A DNA stretch of 64,000 nucleotides from Neurospora tetrasperma FGSC 2508 (Eukaryota > Ascomycota > Sordariomycetes > Sordariales > Sordariaceae). The stretch covers positions 1 through 64,000 of the forward strand of contig NW_009799179.1 in assembly GCF_000213175.1 (NCBI RefSeq). The letters are read 5' to 3'. Positions within the stretch are counted from its first letter, which is position 1, and each line of letters starts with the position of its first letter. The notes beneath the pieces were generated by a model that was given only the letters and a program-made list of their open reading frames with translations, had not been told where the DNA came from and ran no database searches. This document shows, one piece after another, positions 22,572 through 34,248 of this stretch. A program made the position numbers and the translations under genes.

Positions 22572-25330
22572 ATGGGGATAGGGAGCTATTTCAAGGCCAA
22601 GAAGCCGGAGCCGGCAGGCCAACAACACGCTGCCTCAACACCATCGAGAGGTCGTCAACCTTCCACTGGGAACACACAAGCCGGTCAGGACGATGGCGAC
22701 ATACTCGCCCCTCCGCAGATCCTCTATGGGTCTAGATCTCGCTCGGCAACGCGCTCTATGATGTCGTCAACCAGCTCGGTGATCCTAGAAGATATCAAGC
22801 ATGAGGTCATGGTCAACTATCTCTACCAGCAACAATGCTCGTACCTATGGGTAGCAAATGGCAGTGGCGAGATCGAGGGTGTGCTTCTTCGAAAATCCAG
22901 AGGCCAGTACATGGCCTGCCCGCCGGCCTTGGGTAACTCGCCTTTCGCCATGGCGTGTGCTGCTCTCAATGTTCAGGTATGATTTCCACGGCAGAGTTGG
23001 ATTGTTCCGAGCTAATAGCAAGATTACAGTGTGCAATGACTGTCAACTCACGAGTCATCAAGACCTTCCTCCAATGGTCGCCAGATGCTGTCGATGTCCC
23101 GCTTCTGAACGGCTTGCGAGTCCAAATTCTGCCCACCATCGAAGACCTTCCTCGTGCCAGGAAACACCAGTTTGCCGCCTTTATCGCGTCAGAGGGGTTG
23201 CTGGTGGTTTGGGATGACGACGCACTCCATCTGATCCCGAGAGCCAAGGAAATTGAGTCCGAGCTTATGCAGCTCGTGTGGAAGACTGGTGAGCCTGGTG
23301 AGATGGATGAGAAGGCCAATCCCATTGTGGGTGCTACCGAGATTGACGAGGAAAGCGGCGAGCCGAGGCCCGAAGCACGACCGGTCCACCTGCTCAACAC
23401 CTACCTCGTCAGTATCACGATGGCGGTCGTCACAGTGTCTTTGGGAGCAGCCTGGAGGCAGTTGGCGATCGAGGTCATGGTCGACGGCGATTACGTCCGT
23501 TTGGCTCTCGTTGCGCTGGCGCCCGTACAAATCTTCTTCACCCTCTTCTTCGCTCAGGTCATCATCGGTTGTCTGGCCCAGATCTTTGGACCCATCAAGC
23601 AGCTCTCGGTCAACTCCAGGTTCTACTCGGCCAAGCCACCACCGAGATTGCAGACAGCCGTTCTTCCCCATGTTACAGTTCAGTGTCCCGTGTACAAGGA
23701 GGGCCTCAGTGGTGTCATTGCCCCTACGGTCAAATCCATCAAGCATGCCATGTCCACTTATGAGCTTCAGGGAGGTTCAGCCAACATGTTCATCAACGAC
23801 GACGGTCTTCAGTTGCTTTCGGAAGAAGATCGTCAAGCCCGTATTGACTTTTACGCTGACCACAGCATTGGCTGGGTTGCACGCCCGCGACACGGCGAGA
23901 ATGGTTTCCAGCGTCGCGGAAAGTTCAAGAAGGCGTCCAACATGAACTACGCCCTCATGATCTCCTGCAAGGTGGAAGAAAAGCTCGCCCAAGTTCCCAG
24001 ACACTCTGAGTGGTCTCAGCATGACGAAGCCCAAGCGTATGAAAGGGCGCTAAAGGACGTTCTCGAGGAAAACGGTCGGGCTTGGGCCGACGGTAACATC
24101 CGCATGGGCGATTATATCCTCCTCATTGACTCCGACACCCGTGTTCCTTCCGACTGCCTTCTGGACGCCGTTTCCGAAATGGAACAGTCTCCTGACGTTG
24201 GTATCATGCAGTTCTCGTCTGGTGTCATGCAAGTGGTGCACACCTACTTCGAAAACGGCATCACCTTCTTCACTAACCTCATCTACACGGCCATTCGTTA
24301 CACCGTCTCCAACGGCGACGTTGCCCCCTTTGTTGGTCACAATGCCATTCTACGCTGGTCCGCCATCCAACAAGTCTCGTACGAAGACGAAGACGGCTAC
24401 GAGAAGTTCTGGTCCGAAAGTCACGTGTCCGAAGATTTCGACATGTCTTTGCGCTTGCAATGCAACGATTACATCATCCGTTTGGCCGCCTGGGCTGGTG
24501 ATGGCTTCAAGGAGGGTGTCTCGCTTACCGTGTACGACGAACTGGCTCGCTGGGAAAAGTACGCCTATGGCTGCAACGAGCTGCTCTTCTACCCCATCAG
24601 GAAGTGGATCTGGAAGGGCCCCTTCACCCCCCTCTTTCGCCGGTTTCTGTTCTCCAACATCCGCTTCACTTCCAAGATCACCATCATCTCCTACATCGGC
24701 ACCTACTATGCCATTGGCGCTGCGTGGATTTTGACGTCCGTCAACTACTTCCTCATGGGCTGGTACAACGGGTTCCTGGACAAGTACTACGTCGACTCGT
24801 GGCAGGTGTGGTTCTCCATCATTCTCGTCTTCAACGGCCTGGGCAATGTCGCGTTGGCCGTGATGAGATACAGAGTCGGGGAGAGGAGCATTCTGGGGTC
24901 GATCCTTGAGAACTTCAAGTGGACGCTCATGTTGGCCATTTTCCTCGGTGGGCTGTCGCTGCATGTGTCTCAGGCGCTATTGGCGCACATGTTTGAAATT
25001 GACATGACGTGGGGTGCGACGAGTAAGGAGGCCGAATTTTCAAATTTCTTTATTGAGGTGCCGAAGGTGTTGAAAAAGGTAAGCCTCCCCTTCACACAGC
25101 CATCTTGTAAGTGATTATTCGCTGACAGACTTGTCCAACAGTTCAAATTCTCCATGCTATTCTCCATCGGATTCATCATCGGCATGGTCATCCTCGCCAC
25201 GGCGCCCTTTATTCCTCACTCGTGGCACATTACCGATTTCGTGGCCATCTTGCCTATGGCAACGGTCGCGGCCAGCCATCTGTTGTTGCCGCTGGCGTTG
25301 AACCCGGCTTTGATGACTTTCTCGTGGTGA
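22572..25330 (+). CDS. Glycosyltransferase family 2 polysaccharide synthase, multi-pass membrane
   Basis: Exons 22572-22976, 23030-25078 and 25142-25330 give 880 residues. The introns are 53 bp (GTATGA, GCTAAT, CAG) and 63 bp (GTAAGC, CTGAC, CAG). An N-terminal cytoplasmic region of ~275 residues is followed by two membrane helices (~275-335). The catalytic domain has DD at 392-393, DSD at 502-504, ED at 603-604 and ARW around 641-643, the D, DxD, E/D and (Q/R)xxRW-type motifs of processive GT2 enzymes. Five further membrane helices form the C terminus. This layout matches cellulose/hyaluronan-synthase-like enzymes that extrude a polysaccharide through the plasma membrane. The ZtGT2/FgGT2 type, needed for hyphal growth on solid surfaces in plant pathogens, is the closest group I can suggest. 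The product is unknown. It lacks the chitin synthase QRRRW motif, so it is not a chitin synthase. Confidence 0.9.
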
Positions 25331-27234
25331 GGTCGGTTGCAATGGAGTGGAGGCAAATGAAGGGAAACGTAAAGGAGGAACACACATTTCTGGAAAGAAT
25401 TCTATGGAAGTAATAGGATCCGGTATACTACTAGAATGGGGATATATCACTTGGAACGGGGGTTGGTGATGGATCTAATGGATCTAATGTGTTTTTTTGG
25501 GTACATCTAACTGTGGATAATGTCACGAGGGAAAATACCAAATGAACGGGAACAACGATAAGTACATATGTAGAGCTTTTAAATCACTTTGGCTAGGTAG
25601 GATGTGGCGGAATATGGTACATGAATGCTAGAAGAATTTGAACCTACACCAGGGCAGTAATACACATAGCACATCGAGATGCGCTTGTACACTTCTACTT
25701 CACCAAGCCAAGTCCCGCAACCCAAATGATCTCGTATCCGTTTAACCTTGGCGAGTGTGGCTAATTGGCTTTTTATGGCCTAATGGAAACCACTATTGTG
25801 GCCAGTGAACGATTTGCCCTGCATTCGAGCTAGACTCAAGAGAGCGAGGCGCTTCTTGGGTGGCTTTGTTATGGCTATGGGCGCCTGTCGTGCAACAGCG
25901 ATAGGTAATTCGTGCAGCAGTGTATCGTATGCCGTCCGCATGGTGTCGTTCATTATAAGGCTGAGGTGGGTCCGGGGGGAACGGCAACAACCTCGAGTGC
26001 TCTGGCGGTAGCGGTCTGGAGCGGGATGAATGGGTGGGTTGATAGAGTAGGTGGCGATTCATAGGTGAGATTAGCCCTGATTATGTGAATGGATCGTTGT
26101 TGTAGTTGTTATGAAAGCGGTGGTGATGGTGGTAGTGTGAAGATGTAAATCTGCCAAGGACAATTGCCAGTATCTCTATCTACTTACTACTGTGTCGGAG
26201 TCAACTACCAAGTCCCATAGTACTATACAAGTGGAGATAGATAGGTACTTTCCCGCCTTGCTTCATTCCTGTGCCCTTCTTTTATCGAGACTCAACAAGT
26301 TTCCGATGCCGGACTAGCAACAAACACATGCATTTACCGGACCTCCGGCTGCATCTCGCACACTCCCAAAAGCACATGCCCTTTACTTGGATTCTTGGTC
26401 TTTTCATGATCTAACTTGGCCACCTCTCCTACTGCTTCCAACTTTCTGCCTTGGGCATACACTGATTGTGCGTCGGGCAGGTACATAGAAAGCGCCGAAA
26501 ATGAACGTGGCAGGAACATTGGAATCCAGATTTCGGACGCGCATACCTGTACTTACCTACCGTACATTGTACCCAAGAACTGGTAAATGCTCAAAGCAGG
26601 TGTCGGATATAGAGTTCATGTATCATCAAACCCGTTGAGAAAATCAAGTCACCAAGAGTTCTCATACTTTCAGGAATACCACAACGCACGTCGGTTGGCA
26701 CCCTGATACTTCCATGGCGTTTGGCTTGGTGAGCTGTGACTTACAAGGCTGAAAGTGGGTCCATGTCTAGGATCACAGGCCTCAACCGAATGTCACTATC
26801 TACGGCACTACAGCATCGTCAATCAAGGATTTACCATTGCTGTCACATTAGCTGTTCTACAACACATCTTACGGGAGTCGGGAGAACTGTGTTTGTGCGA
26901 TATTCCGTTATTCCGTGTATCTATCGGGGGTAGGTAGTTGCTTCCAATCCCAGAAATGTGGGTATCTCCTACAACATGAAAGCGACAGGTACCACCTGGC
27001 CCTATTTTCATTTACCAAGCATGTTCCGTTCCTTCCAGGCGTGTTCCCGTCCCCCAGCATCTTGTGTGTTCAACCACCAAAGCAGATTTCTCGATTTGAC
27101 GAGAGCCAACTATCTCTAGTTTCTTCAACCTCCGAGTCAGCGACCAAATCTTCCACTTCTCCGTTGGTCCTAGAAGAACCGTTGGTGGTCTAAAACACCA
27201 AGGACACCTGCCACGCCGCAACCTGTCGACAGCA
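25331..27234. other. 1.9-kb spacer between convergent genes
   Basis: This lies between the 3' ends of the GT2 gene (+) and the Cys-rich gene (-). Only short frames without recognisable domains occur. It presumably holds both 3' UTRs; no repeat or RNA gene was recognised. Confidence 0.4.
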
Positions 27235-29097
27235 CTATAGTGGCCTTCCACCGTTCAGCGCCATCCCATCATCGTTCTCGGGCTGGTACTCGGGCTCCTC
27301 GGGCTCCGCGGACTGTTCTGTTCGGGCTGGTGAGGGTGATGGATAAGTACTCCGAAGCACGCCCAAAATACGGCGGCGTAACGGTTCCGGGTACTCAGAG
27401 TAATCCCCTCTGTAACCCAACTCCCTGTGAAGAGAACTGACAGCATCCTCATTCTCAACCTCCTCCATCTCCTGGTGCTGTTGATGCTGTTGGTGTCCAC
27501 CCACGAGCATGTTTGATGGCTGGTTGTGGTGGTGAGAACCCTGTTGGTGATCCACGTGCATCCTACCTCCAGTTTGTACAACACCCGGCCCCAACTGGTC
27601 GGACCATGACATGAAACCCATTGTTGGCAGCGTCATCTGCCCATCGCCATCCACCCCGCGCTGCTGCTGCTGGCTATGATAAGCGTAAACGCGATGAGTC
27701 TGGACATTGCCATGTGCATGGTGCTGCTGGCCATCCAGTGCCGGGTCCGGCAGGTTGTAGTCAGGCAGGAGGTTGTAGCTTTGGCTCTGACTGTGGTCAT
27801 GGTTGTGGTGTGTCTGACCCTGACCTTGACCCGCCGTCATTTTTCTCATCAAAGCAGCAGTCTCCATGTCAATACCATGACCCCCCTCGCACTCCTCACA
27901 CAGTCCCAGCTCCACCTCCACCTTATCCTCAAACTCAAAGTGAGTGGGACAATTCTCACATTCTCTGTTCCGCTCTTCCTTGGTCATACCTCTTGTCCCC
28001 AGTTCTGTCAAATGGGTAGAGAGAAAACCCGCACAGTCGACATATTTGATCTCAGTTTCGTTCCAGTGGATGTGTCGCTGGGCGGAACCGAAGTGGCGGG
28101 GGTAGAAGCCCGATGGCAAGGCGTCGCGAGTATCAGAGGAGCGAATTTCGTCCAGAGTATTTTTGATGAGCTCCTCGAGGTTGGGCTTGAGTGCTTGTTG
28201 ACTGGCGAAGGCGGCCATGGCGAACAACAAGGCGGAGGGAGTCAGAGTTCCGTTGGTGGGAGCAGGGAAGGGGTAGTCTTGGCCGATGTTTGTGTTGTTG
28301 CTGTTGTTGTTATTGTTGTTGGAGCTCGCTGAACCTGTGCCTGAGGTGGAGTGACCGTAGAAGGGGAGGCTCAAGGAGGAGGTGGAAGCGATGGGGCTGT
28401 AGATCATGCCGTAGTTCTCGGAGGGGTGGCCGGTGTTTGTGAGGTTGTTATTGTTGTTGTTGCTGGAGCTCGCTGAACCTGAGGCTGAGGCCGAGTGGCC
28501 GAAGAAGGTGAAATTCGAGGAATGGGCGGGGGCGATGGGGGTGTCGATTGTGTCGAAGTTCTCGGAGGAGAAACTGGCAGGGGAACCAGCAGAGGCACTG
28601 GCCCAGAGATTGGTGGTTGGATTCGGAGAGATGGAGAAGGAGGGGGTAGTGGGGATTGAGGCTGATGGTGTGTCTACCTCTACGCTCGAAGGGGAGCGGA
28701 TGGTGGAAGAGCCGATGGTGGCCCCGGCGGAGGAAGTCGAAGTGAGGGGGGAGGAAGCCGGAGAAAAGGGAGAGGCTCCGGCGTTGAGAGCTTGAGGGGT
28801 GGCGGTACCGCTGGGAGAGAGAGGCGGGGTTGAAACTGCCACCGTGATTGTCGGGGCGGCGCTACTGTCTTGGCTGGCGGCATTGAGGTCGTCCTTGTTG
28901 CTGTCGCCTTCGCTAGCAGTGTTGGCATTGGCGGGCTGGTTGATATGGTCGTAGAGGTATTCGAACGAGCTACTCGCAATGTTGCCCTGTCCCACATTGT
29001 CGGCGTTGGCGGCGACGAGGTTGCGCGAGTGGGAACAAGAACGATGATTCCTCAACACGCAAGAGCATGCGAAGATGGTTGTGGTCTTATGGCACAT
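27235..29097 (-). CDS. Cys-rich protein of unknown function, paralog A (long, Asn/Ser-rich linker)
   Basis: A single exon of 620 residues starts at the ATG of MCHKTTTIF, chosen because the downstream paralog begins the same way; a longer in-frame start at 29,250 exists. The N-terminal motif is C2-x8-C11-x-C13-x7-C21-x-H23. A second conserved block at ~345-405 has HW, CAGFLSTHL, ENCP, an acidic EDKVE and LGLCEEC. Both blocks suggest metal binding, but no named domain is recognised. Between them lies a Ser/Thr/Pro/Asn-rich linker with a tandem repeat at ~177-271 including runs of six Asn. The C-terminal third is rich in His and Gln. No signal peptide or membrane segment is present. It lies 1.06 kb from paralog B on the same strand. 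The linker is what mainly differs between the two proteins. Confidence 0.8.
   Translation of the reverse strand: MCHKTTTIFACSCVLRNHRSCSHSRNLVAANADNVGQGNIASSSFEYLYDHINQPANANTASEGDSNKDDLNAASQDSSAAPTITVAVSTPPLSPSGTATPQALNAGASPFSPASSPLTSTSSAGATIGSSTIRSPSSVEVDTPSASIPTTPSFSISPNPTTNLWASASAGSPASFSSENFDTIDTPIAPAHSSNFTFFGHSASASGSASSSNNNNNNLTNTGHPSENYGMIYSPIASTSSLSLPFYGHSTSGTGSASSNNNNNNSNNTNIGQDYPFPAPTNGTLTPSALLFAMAAFASQQALKPNLEELIKNTLDEIRSSDTRDALPSGFYPRHFGSAQRHIHWNETEIKYVDCAGFLSTHLTELGTRGMTKEERNRECENCPTHFEFEDKVEVELGLCEECEGGHGIDMETAALMRKMTAGQGQGQTHHNHDHSQSQSYNLLPDYNLPDPALDGQQHHAHGNVQTHRVYAYHSQQQQRGVDGDGQMTLPTMGFMSWSDQLGPGVVQTGGRMHVDHQQGSHHHNQPSNMLVGGHQQHQQHQEMEEVENEDAVSSLHRELGYRGDYSEYPEPLRRRILGVLRSTYPSPSPARTEQSAEPEEPEYQPENDDGMALNGGRPL
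28282..28566. repeat. Tandem coding repeat inside paralog A (two ~46-residue units)
   Basis: The two units (about 28,420-28,566 and 28,282-28,420) each encode SEN(F/Y), an IxxPIA segment, a (F/Y)GHS turn, GSASS and a run of six or more Asn codons. The DNA is AAC/GTT-rich at the Asn runs, where length is likely to vary between strains. Confidence 0.75.
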
Positions 29098-30153
29098 CTT
29101 GCGAGTCTTGTCGTTCTCGACTTTGGTGTCTGGTCGAAGAAAGCTGAGGAATAGAAAAAGAAGGATCCGAAATTCGTGCGAAGGTCCGCCTTTTATGTGT
29201 TTGAGTAACGGGCAATGGGGCGTGTGTCTGGTGCGAGGGGTCGGGGCCAAAGCTGGTTATGCCTCTACTTTATGTGCAATATCAATATTGATGCAGCTCC
29301 AGTTGTCAGGACCTTTGGCGGGCCTCGAGCGTGCGTCGCGGCCGGAGGTCCGAAGTCGACAGAGATCGTGCTTCGAGGGGTGAAGGGTGCGCCTCACGAT
29401 CTGTGCGAGGGTTCGAGACGTGTCCGCTTCTGCAAAGAAGGAAAGGGATCAGTACAGATATGCGGCGACTGGAGCACGGCTCGGTGAACTGAAGTCCTAA
29501 CCTACTGGTTTGTTCGTTGGTATCGGTGGTTGGAAATCGGGATGGTGGTTGCTTCGAAAATGACCGAGAGGTGGTGGCAGTTGGTCGCAGGAGGAAGAAG
29601 ACGAGAAAGTTTTGCGACAGAAATGTGCAGGCCCTGTATTGCCTAGAAGTACTCAAATGTCGAAGGGTGATGTTGGGATGAAATGCTGTTCACCTTGAAA
29701 TTACTTCACCGAATCCCGCTGCCTCAGGTTTCAGTTTTGTTGCCCATCGAATGACGGTCTGCCTGGACTCTGCAGCGAACAGCTATCATGATCATGACAA
29801 GTACAGCTTCACTTCCCTTGACTTTCGACTGTTGATTGGTGGGTTAGGTTTTCGATTAATCAATGGCCCACAGTATATGATCGACCCGCAGTAGGACACG
29901 AGGATGAAGATGAGGAAGTACTCGGGAATAGTTTCAATTCTGTCTGCCAGCACGCTGTCGGCGCTGCTATCATGTTCGTCTGGAATCTTCCTCCCGTTCT
30001 GCCTGTACCAGTTCATGCTGCCATACACGCACCTCCATTCCAGGTTACCTACTTCACTGGACCCCAAACTGGACATCAACCAAGTCCTAAAAGACCTAGG
30101 TTTGCCGTTGCCAACATAACGGCTCGCATAGCCGTCAAGTCATCAACAAGACA
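29098..30153. other. Spacer between the two Cys-rich paralogs
   Basis: The stretch of about 1.06 kb separates paralog A's start from paralog B's stop. It should include A's promoter and leader and B's 3' UTR. No gene, repeat or RNA was recognised. Confidence 0.4.
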
Positions 30154-30990
30154 TCACTCCATATCCATCCACCTGTTCAACGTCTCCATCATATCCCTGA
30201 TCCCCTGCTCCATTTCATCCTCAGCCTCAACTTGACGCTCCTGACCGTGATTCTGAACCTGACCTCGGCCCTGGCCCTGACCCTGACCATCACCTCGATT
30301 ACCACCCTCCAGGTTGCTACCAAACCCATTTTGAGTCTGATGCATGCCTCTCAAAGCATCCGCATGCACATCTCTACACTCCTCACACAGTCCCAGCATC
30401 TTCACCTCCTTATCCTCGTTTCCAAAGTACTCGGGGCAATTCATGTACTCCTCGTCCGAGTTGATGATGGTATCAAGATGCGTAGAGTGGTACGCGGCGC
30501 AAGGGAACCACTCGGTTCTCCAGACGTCCCAGTGGACGGCGCGCTGGACTTGGCCCATTTTACGCTCGTAGAAGAGGCCGTCGATGATGCGGGGCGGCTC
30601 GGACTCTTGGGCAGGCGCGGTAGGGGAGGGAAAACGGTCGTGCTCGTGCTCGGCAGAAAACTCGGGGGCGGAAGCATTGATGGTGTTGCCAGTGTTGGTG
30701 TTGGTGCTAGTGGCGGTATTACCGGGACCCGGGGACGAAGAAGCAGAAGAAGCAGAGTTGGGGGAGAACGGAGGGGGAGGAGCAAAACCGGGGGGAGGAG
30801 CCATGCCGGGGGGTAAAGCAGAAGAAGACATGGAGGGAAGGATCAAGGGGCGCGCGAACATCTCGGCGGCCAATTGCTCCATCCTGCTTCTTTCGAACTC
30901 GCCTTCGGCGAGGCAGGCGGAATGAGGGCAGGCGGAGGTGTCGCGGAGAAAGCAGCGACAGGCAAAGATGGTGGTTTTTTTGTAGCACAT
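30154..30990 (-). CDS. Cys-rich protein of unknown function, paralog B (short)
   Basis: A single exon of 278 residues starts at MCYKKTTIF; an in-frame ATG 22 codons upstream (31,056) is the alternative. The N-terminal motif C2-x8-C11-x-C13-x7-C21-x-H23 has the same spacing as in paralog A. The second block at ~150-203 has HWD, CAAYHSTHL, MNCP, EDKEV and LGLCEEC. The linker is shorter and rich in Pro, Ser and Asn (APPPGFAPPP). The C terminus is a Gly/Gln-rich stretch and a short acidic helix. No signal peptide, membrane helix or catalytic motif is visible. Its closeness to A, the shared strand and shared motif order indicate an old tandem duplication. Function is unknown; a zinc-binding or redox role is possible from the Cys pattern. 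Confidence 0.8.
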   Translation of the reverse strand: MCYKKTTIFACRCFLRDTSACPHSACLAEGEFERSRMEQLAAEMFARPLILPSMSSSALPPGMAPPPGFAPPPPFSPNSASSASSSPGPGNTATSTNTNTGNTINASAPEFSAEHEHDRFPSPTAPAQESEPPRIIDGLFYERKMGQVQRAVHWDVWRTEWFPCAAYHSTHLDTIINSDEEYMNCPEYFGNEDKEVKMLGLCEECRDVHADALRGMHQTQNGFGSNLEGGNRGDGQGQGQGRGQVQNHGQERQVEAEDEMEQGIRDMMETLNRWMDME

Positions 30991-31986
30991 TTCGATCGCT
31001 TGATCAAGATCTTGAGGGGAAGTGAGTCTGAGTTGAGGATATTCCGATGATTGCAACTTTGCAAGGCTCTTTTGAATCTGAAGAGAATCTGGTGGTTAGC
31101 AGAGTTTTAAGAATGCCTTGAGTCTCTGTTCAGTTACCGAAGATGAAGCAGCGAGATCTCCTTATCGACGCTGATGAGTCTTGCCCGAGTAACTTCAGGA
31201 GGAAACCTGGGAGATGCAGTCAAAGGTATCTCGTCATGAAGAAGAAAAATTTAGAGGGTAAGGAAAGAAAGGAGAAAGAGGGGAGAAAGGAGTTTATATA
31301 CAGGTAGAAATCATAGCCCCGGGGTATGCCTGACTAGAAGCTATTGACCCAGTATCTCAATAAGATGCAACCACCACCAGTCTTATGTTATTTAGCGTGA
31401 CGAATTGATGTGAAACGAGGATGAAAATACGAAACACACTTCTGCGAAACTGAATAACAAGTACGACAATAGGTAGCGGGGTGTAATATGAAGAGAACAA
31501 TGGCACACAAGACCAACTATGAGCAGGATCGGAAGTAATTGTGAAGAAATTCAAATGGAAGGCATGGGATTCAGGAGCCAGGGATGCTTGATGACCAAAA
31601 TGACCTCGAGACTCGCAGGTTACGTATAGGCAATCGTACCTCTAGGAAGGAGGGGCGGACTCGGTCATGGGAGGGGTAAGAACGATGTTGACTTGCGTAG
31701 AAGCTCAGGAAGCGACTAGTCTAGGCCTCGATGACCTAAGCAACACAAGCAGGGCAAGAGAAATGACTGTTCATTACACGTTGTCATTAATAAAATGAAG
31801 GGTATCTCCAAACAAGTCTGAGCTATCATCATCCTCCCCATGTCATCATCAAATTTGCAAACATGGGACAAACCTTGGGTATGGGCATTACTCATCACCG
31901 GATGACATTTCCCCCCCGCCATACTGCCTCTTCCGCATCACTTTCACTTCGTTCCCCCTATACTCACCATCATTCGGCGCAGGCCC
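30991..31986. other. Spacer between paralog B and the urea transporter
   Basis: About 1 kb holding B's promoter and leader and the transporter's 3' UTR. Only short frames without recognisable content occur. Confidence 0.4.
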
Positions 31987-34248
31987 TCAGCTGCTGTCAA
32001 TCCCCTCCCTAACTTTCTCCCCCTTGACACTCTTCTCTTCTGGCGTCTCATCCCCCGGCGTCTTCCCCTCGGTGACCACCACTTCCCCAGCATGTCTTGC
32101 CTGATCAGCGTGAATGGCCTTGACGCCTTTGCCCGTGATATCCCACCAAATGTACTTGCACGTCCTGACCAGCGTCTCTCGCCCTTCGTAGATGGGGAAC
32201 AGACCGACACCGATAAATGACAAGAAGATCCAGATGATGCCGACGACGACCCAACCAGTAAAGAAGGGCTTGGAGAAGATGTAGCCGGTGCCGTAGAGGG
32301 GCATGGGCCAGAGGATCAGGAGGGCTAGGGTCTGTTGTTCGTTGATTAGCAACCCGGGTGGGCAATGGAGGGAAAACAGATGAAACTTACCAAAACAGCA
32401 GTCATGGTCTTACTGATCTTACTCGCCCTCCTCAACTTTTTCTGCTCCTCCTTCATCTCCCTCTCACTTTCCTCTCTGCCCCCCGGAACCTCCTCCAGAT
32501 CCACCCCGGCCTCGCCCGCCACGTCATGATCATCCCCCCTCGAAATCGCCATCATGCTCTTCCAGTCATACTTGGCCTTGCCAAAGACCAACGTCAACAC
32601 AGGCACAAACACCACCGGACTCAACAGCGCAGCAACATTCCCCGCCAACATTGGCATGTTACTTCCCGTGCAAGCAACGCTCATCTCGCCGCACTCCTTC
32701 TTGGCCGTGACCAACCACGCCACCAGCGCCACACAGAGTCCTAGGACAGGTGAGAGTGCAGCAGCCCATTTGTTCAGGCCGGACCAGGTCAAGACCAAGG
32801 CGGCGGGCAGGACGGCAGAAGAGATGATGACGCCCATCATGACGTACAGATAACCCATGGAAATACCGGCATACCACAGTCCGACAGAGAAGCTGGCAAT
32901 GAAGAGGGCATAAGCGCAAACGACCACGTGCGACATGTAGATGAGTCGCTTGCCGGAGGCTTCAGGCTTGATGTATGTCCTGTATAGGTCGTAGACGATG
33001 ATGGACGAGACGGCGATGAGCTGCGAGGAGGTGGCCGAAGTAACGGCCATGAAGACAATCAGAAGCGTGGCGGCCGCTCCACCCTTTCCTAGCAGGGCGA
33101 CGGCCGCGTAGGGGAGGACCAGACCAGCGCTGACATCGGCTTCGGGCATGCGGTTCGGGTAGGTAGGGAAGCGCGGGCTGCTCTCCAGAGCGAGGCCGGA
33201 CAAACCCATGGTGGTGGCGGTAAGCCACGGAATGGCGAACCAGCAGAGACCGCCGAGGATGTAGCCGGGCAAAGCGTGCACGGGCGAGGCGGCGATGGCC
33301 TTGTTGTAGTACCCGTTGTCAAGGAAGACGGTGCCAAAGTTGCCGACGATGTTGATGACAAAGAAGATGGCGCCTTCGCGGGAGCGCATGGTAAGATAGG
33401 AACCCTCGTGGTTACCGTCGACGGGATGGGCGGCGGCTGCCTTGACGAGGAGGTCGTAAACTGCGCTGGGCGAGCCGAGGACTTCGGAAGAGGCGTAGGC
33501 GGAAAGGGCGAAGACGATGATGATGAGGAGGAGGATGAAAGTGTGGATCCAATCGGTGAGAATGGTGGCCTTGAGACCGCCGACCAAGGTGTAAGCCACC
33601 ACGCCGACGGGAAGGAGGTAGATGGCTGCGATGGTGTGCATCCCTGTTAGGGCGTTGATAGTGGCGCTGCCTCCGACGATCAACATCAGAGAAACCAAAA
33701 TGTTGGTCATCAAGCCGAAGATCATGAAAACGATATGTGGCAGGGTGCCGAAGCGGGCGCGGATGACTTCGAGGTAGGTATGCGCGTTGGGAGCACGGCG
33801 TTTGAGTTCGATGGCGAGGGTCGCAAAAAGGAGGATTTGGACGGTGGCACCGGAAGCGTACCACAAAGGACCCGAGACGCCATATCGATAGCAGACACCC
33901 GAGGACTGGAGGAGGGTGGCAGCCCAGGTCCAGGAGGAGACGACGGCGGAACCAACGAGACCGGACTTGACAGTGCGACCGGCCGTGTTGAACATTTCTG
34001 ATGTCTGGAGCTCGCGGTTGTAGCGTTTGAGGATGAAGGTGACAAAGATCATGCCTGATACACATTCAGTCAGTGAGATTCATGGGGCTAGAGGGACTGA
34101 GAAGGTAGGTAGGTAGGTAGGTAGGTAGGTAGAGGTACTCACCAAGGGCAAACAATGCTCCCAGCCCAATGACAATGCCATAGCCGACTCCTTGGTTTAG
34201 AGCCGTGGCTGTTTCTATCTTGACAGTGGTGTCTGCACCCCCCGCCAT
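31987..34248 (-). CDS. Urea active transporter, sodium:solute symporter family (DUR3-like)
   Basis: Exons 34248-34143, 34054-32391 and 32331-31987 give 704 residues. The introns are 88 bp (GTGAGT...CAG) and 59 bp (GTAAGT, TGCTAAT, CAG). The protein has about 15 hydrophobic segments in the SSS fold. Recognisable parts are GMIFVTFILKRY, TAGRTVKSGLVGSAVVSSWTW, GGLKATILTDW and ATSSQLIAVSSIIVYD, matching fungal DUR3 urea/proton symporters of the plasma membrane. A charged cytoplasmic loop (~560-600) and a hydrophilic C-terminal tail of ~70 residues rich in Lys and Glu are likely regulatory. The upstream region has several GATAAG sites, suiting nitrogen catabolite control. Substrate specificity within SSS (urea versus polyamines) is inferred. 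Confidence 0.88.
34105..34132. repeat. Microsatellite (GTAG)n in transporter intron 1
   Basis: About seven copies of GTAG (CTAC on the coding strand) lie just inside intron 1 of the urea transporter, close to its 5' splice site. Length change here could alter the spacing between donor and branch site. Confidence 0.85.
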
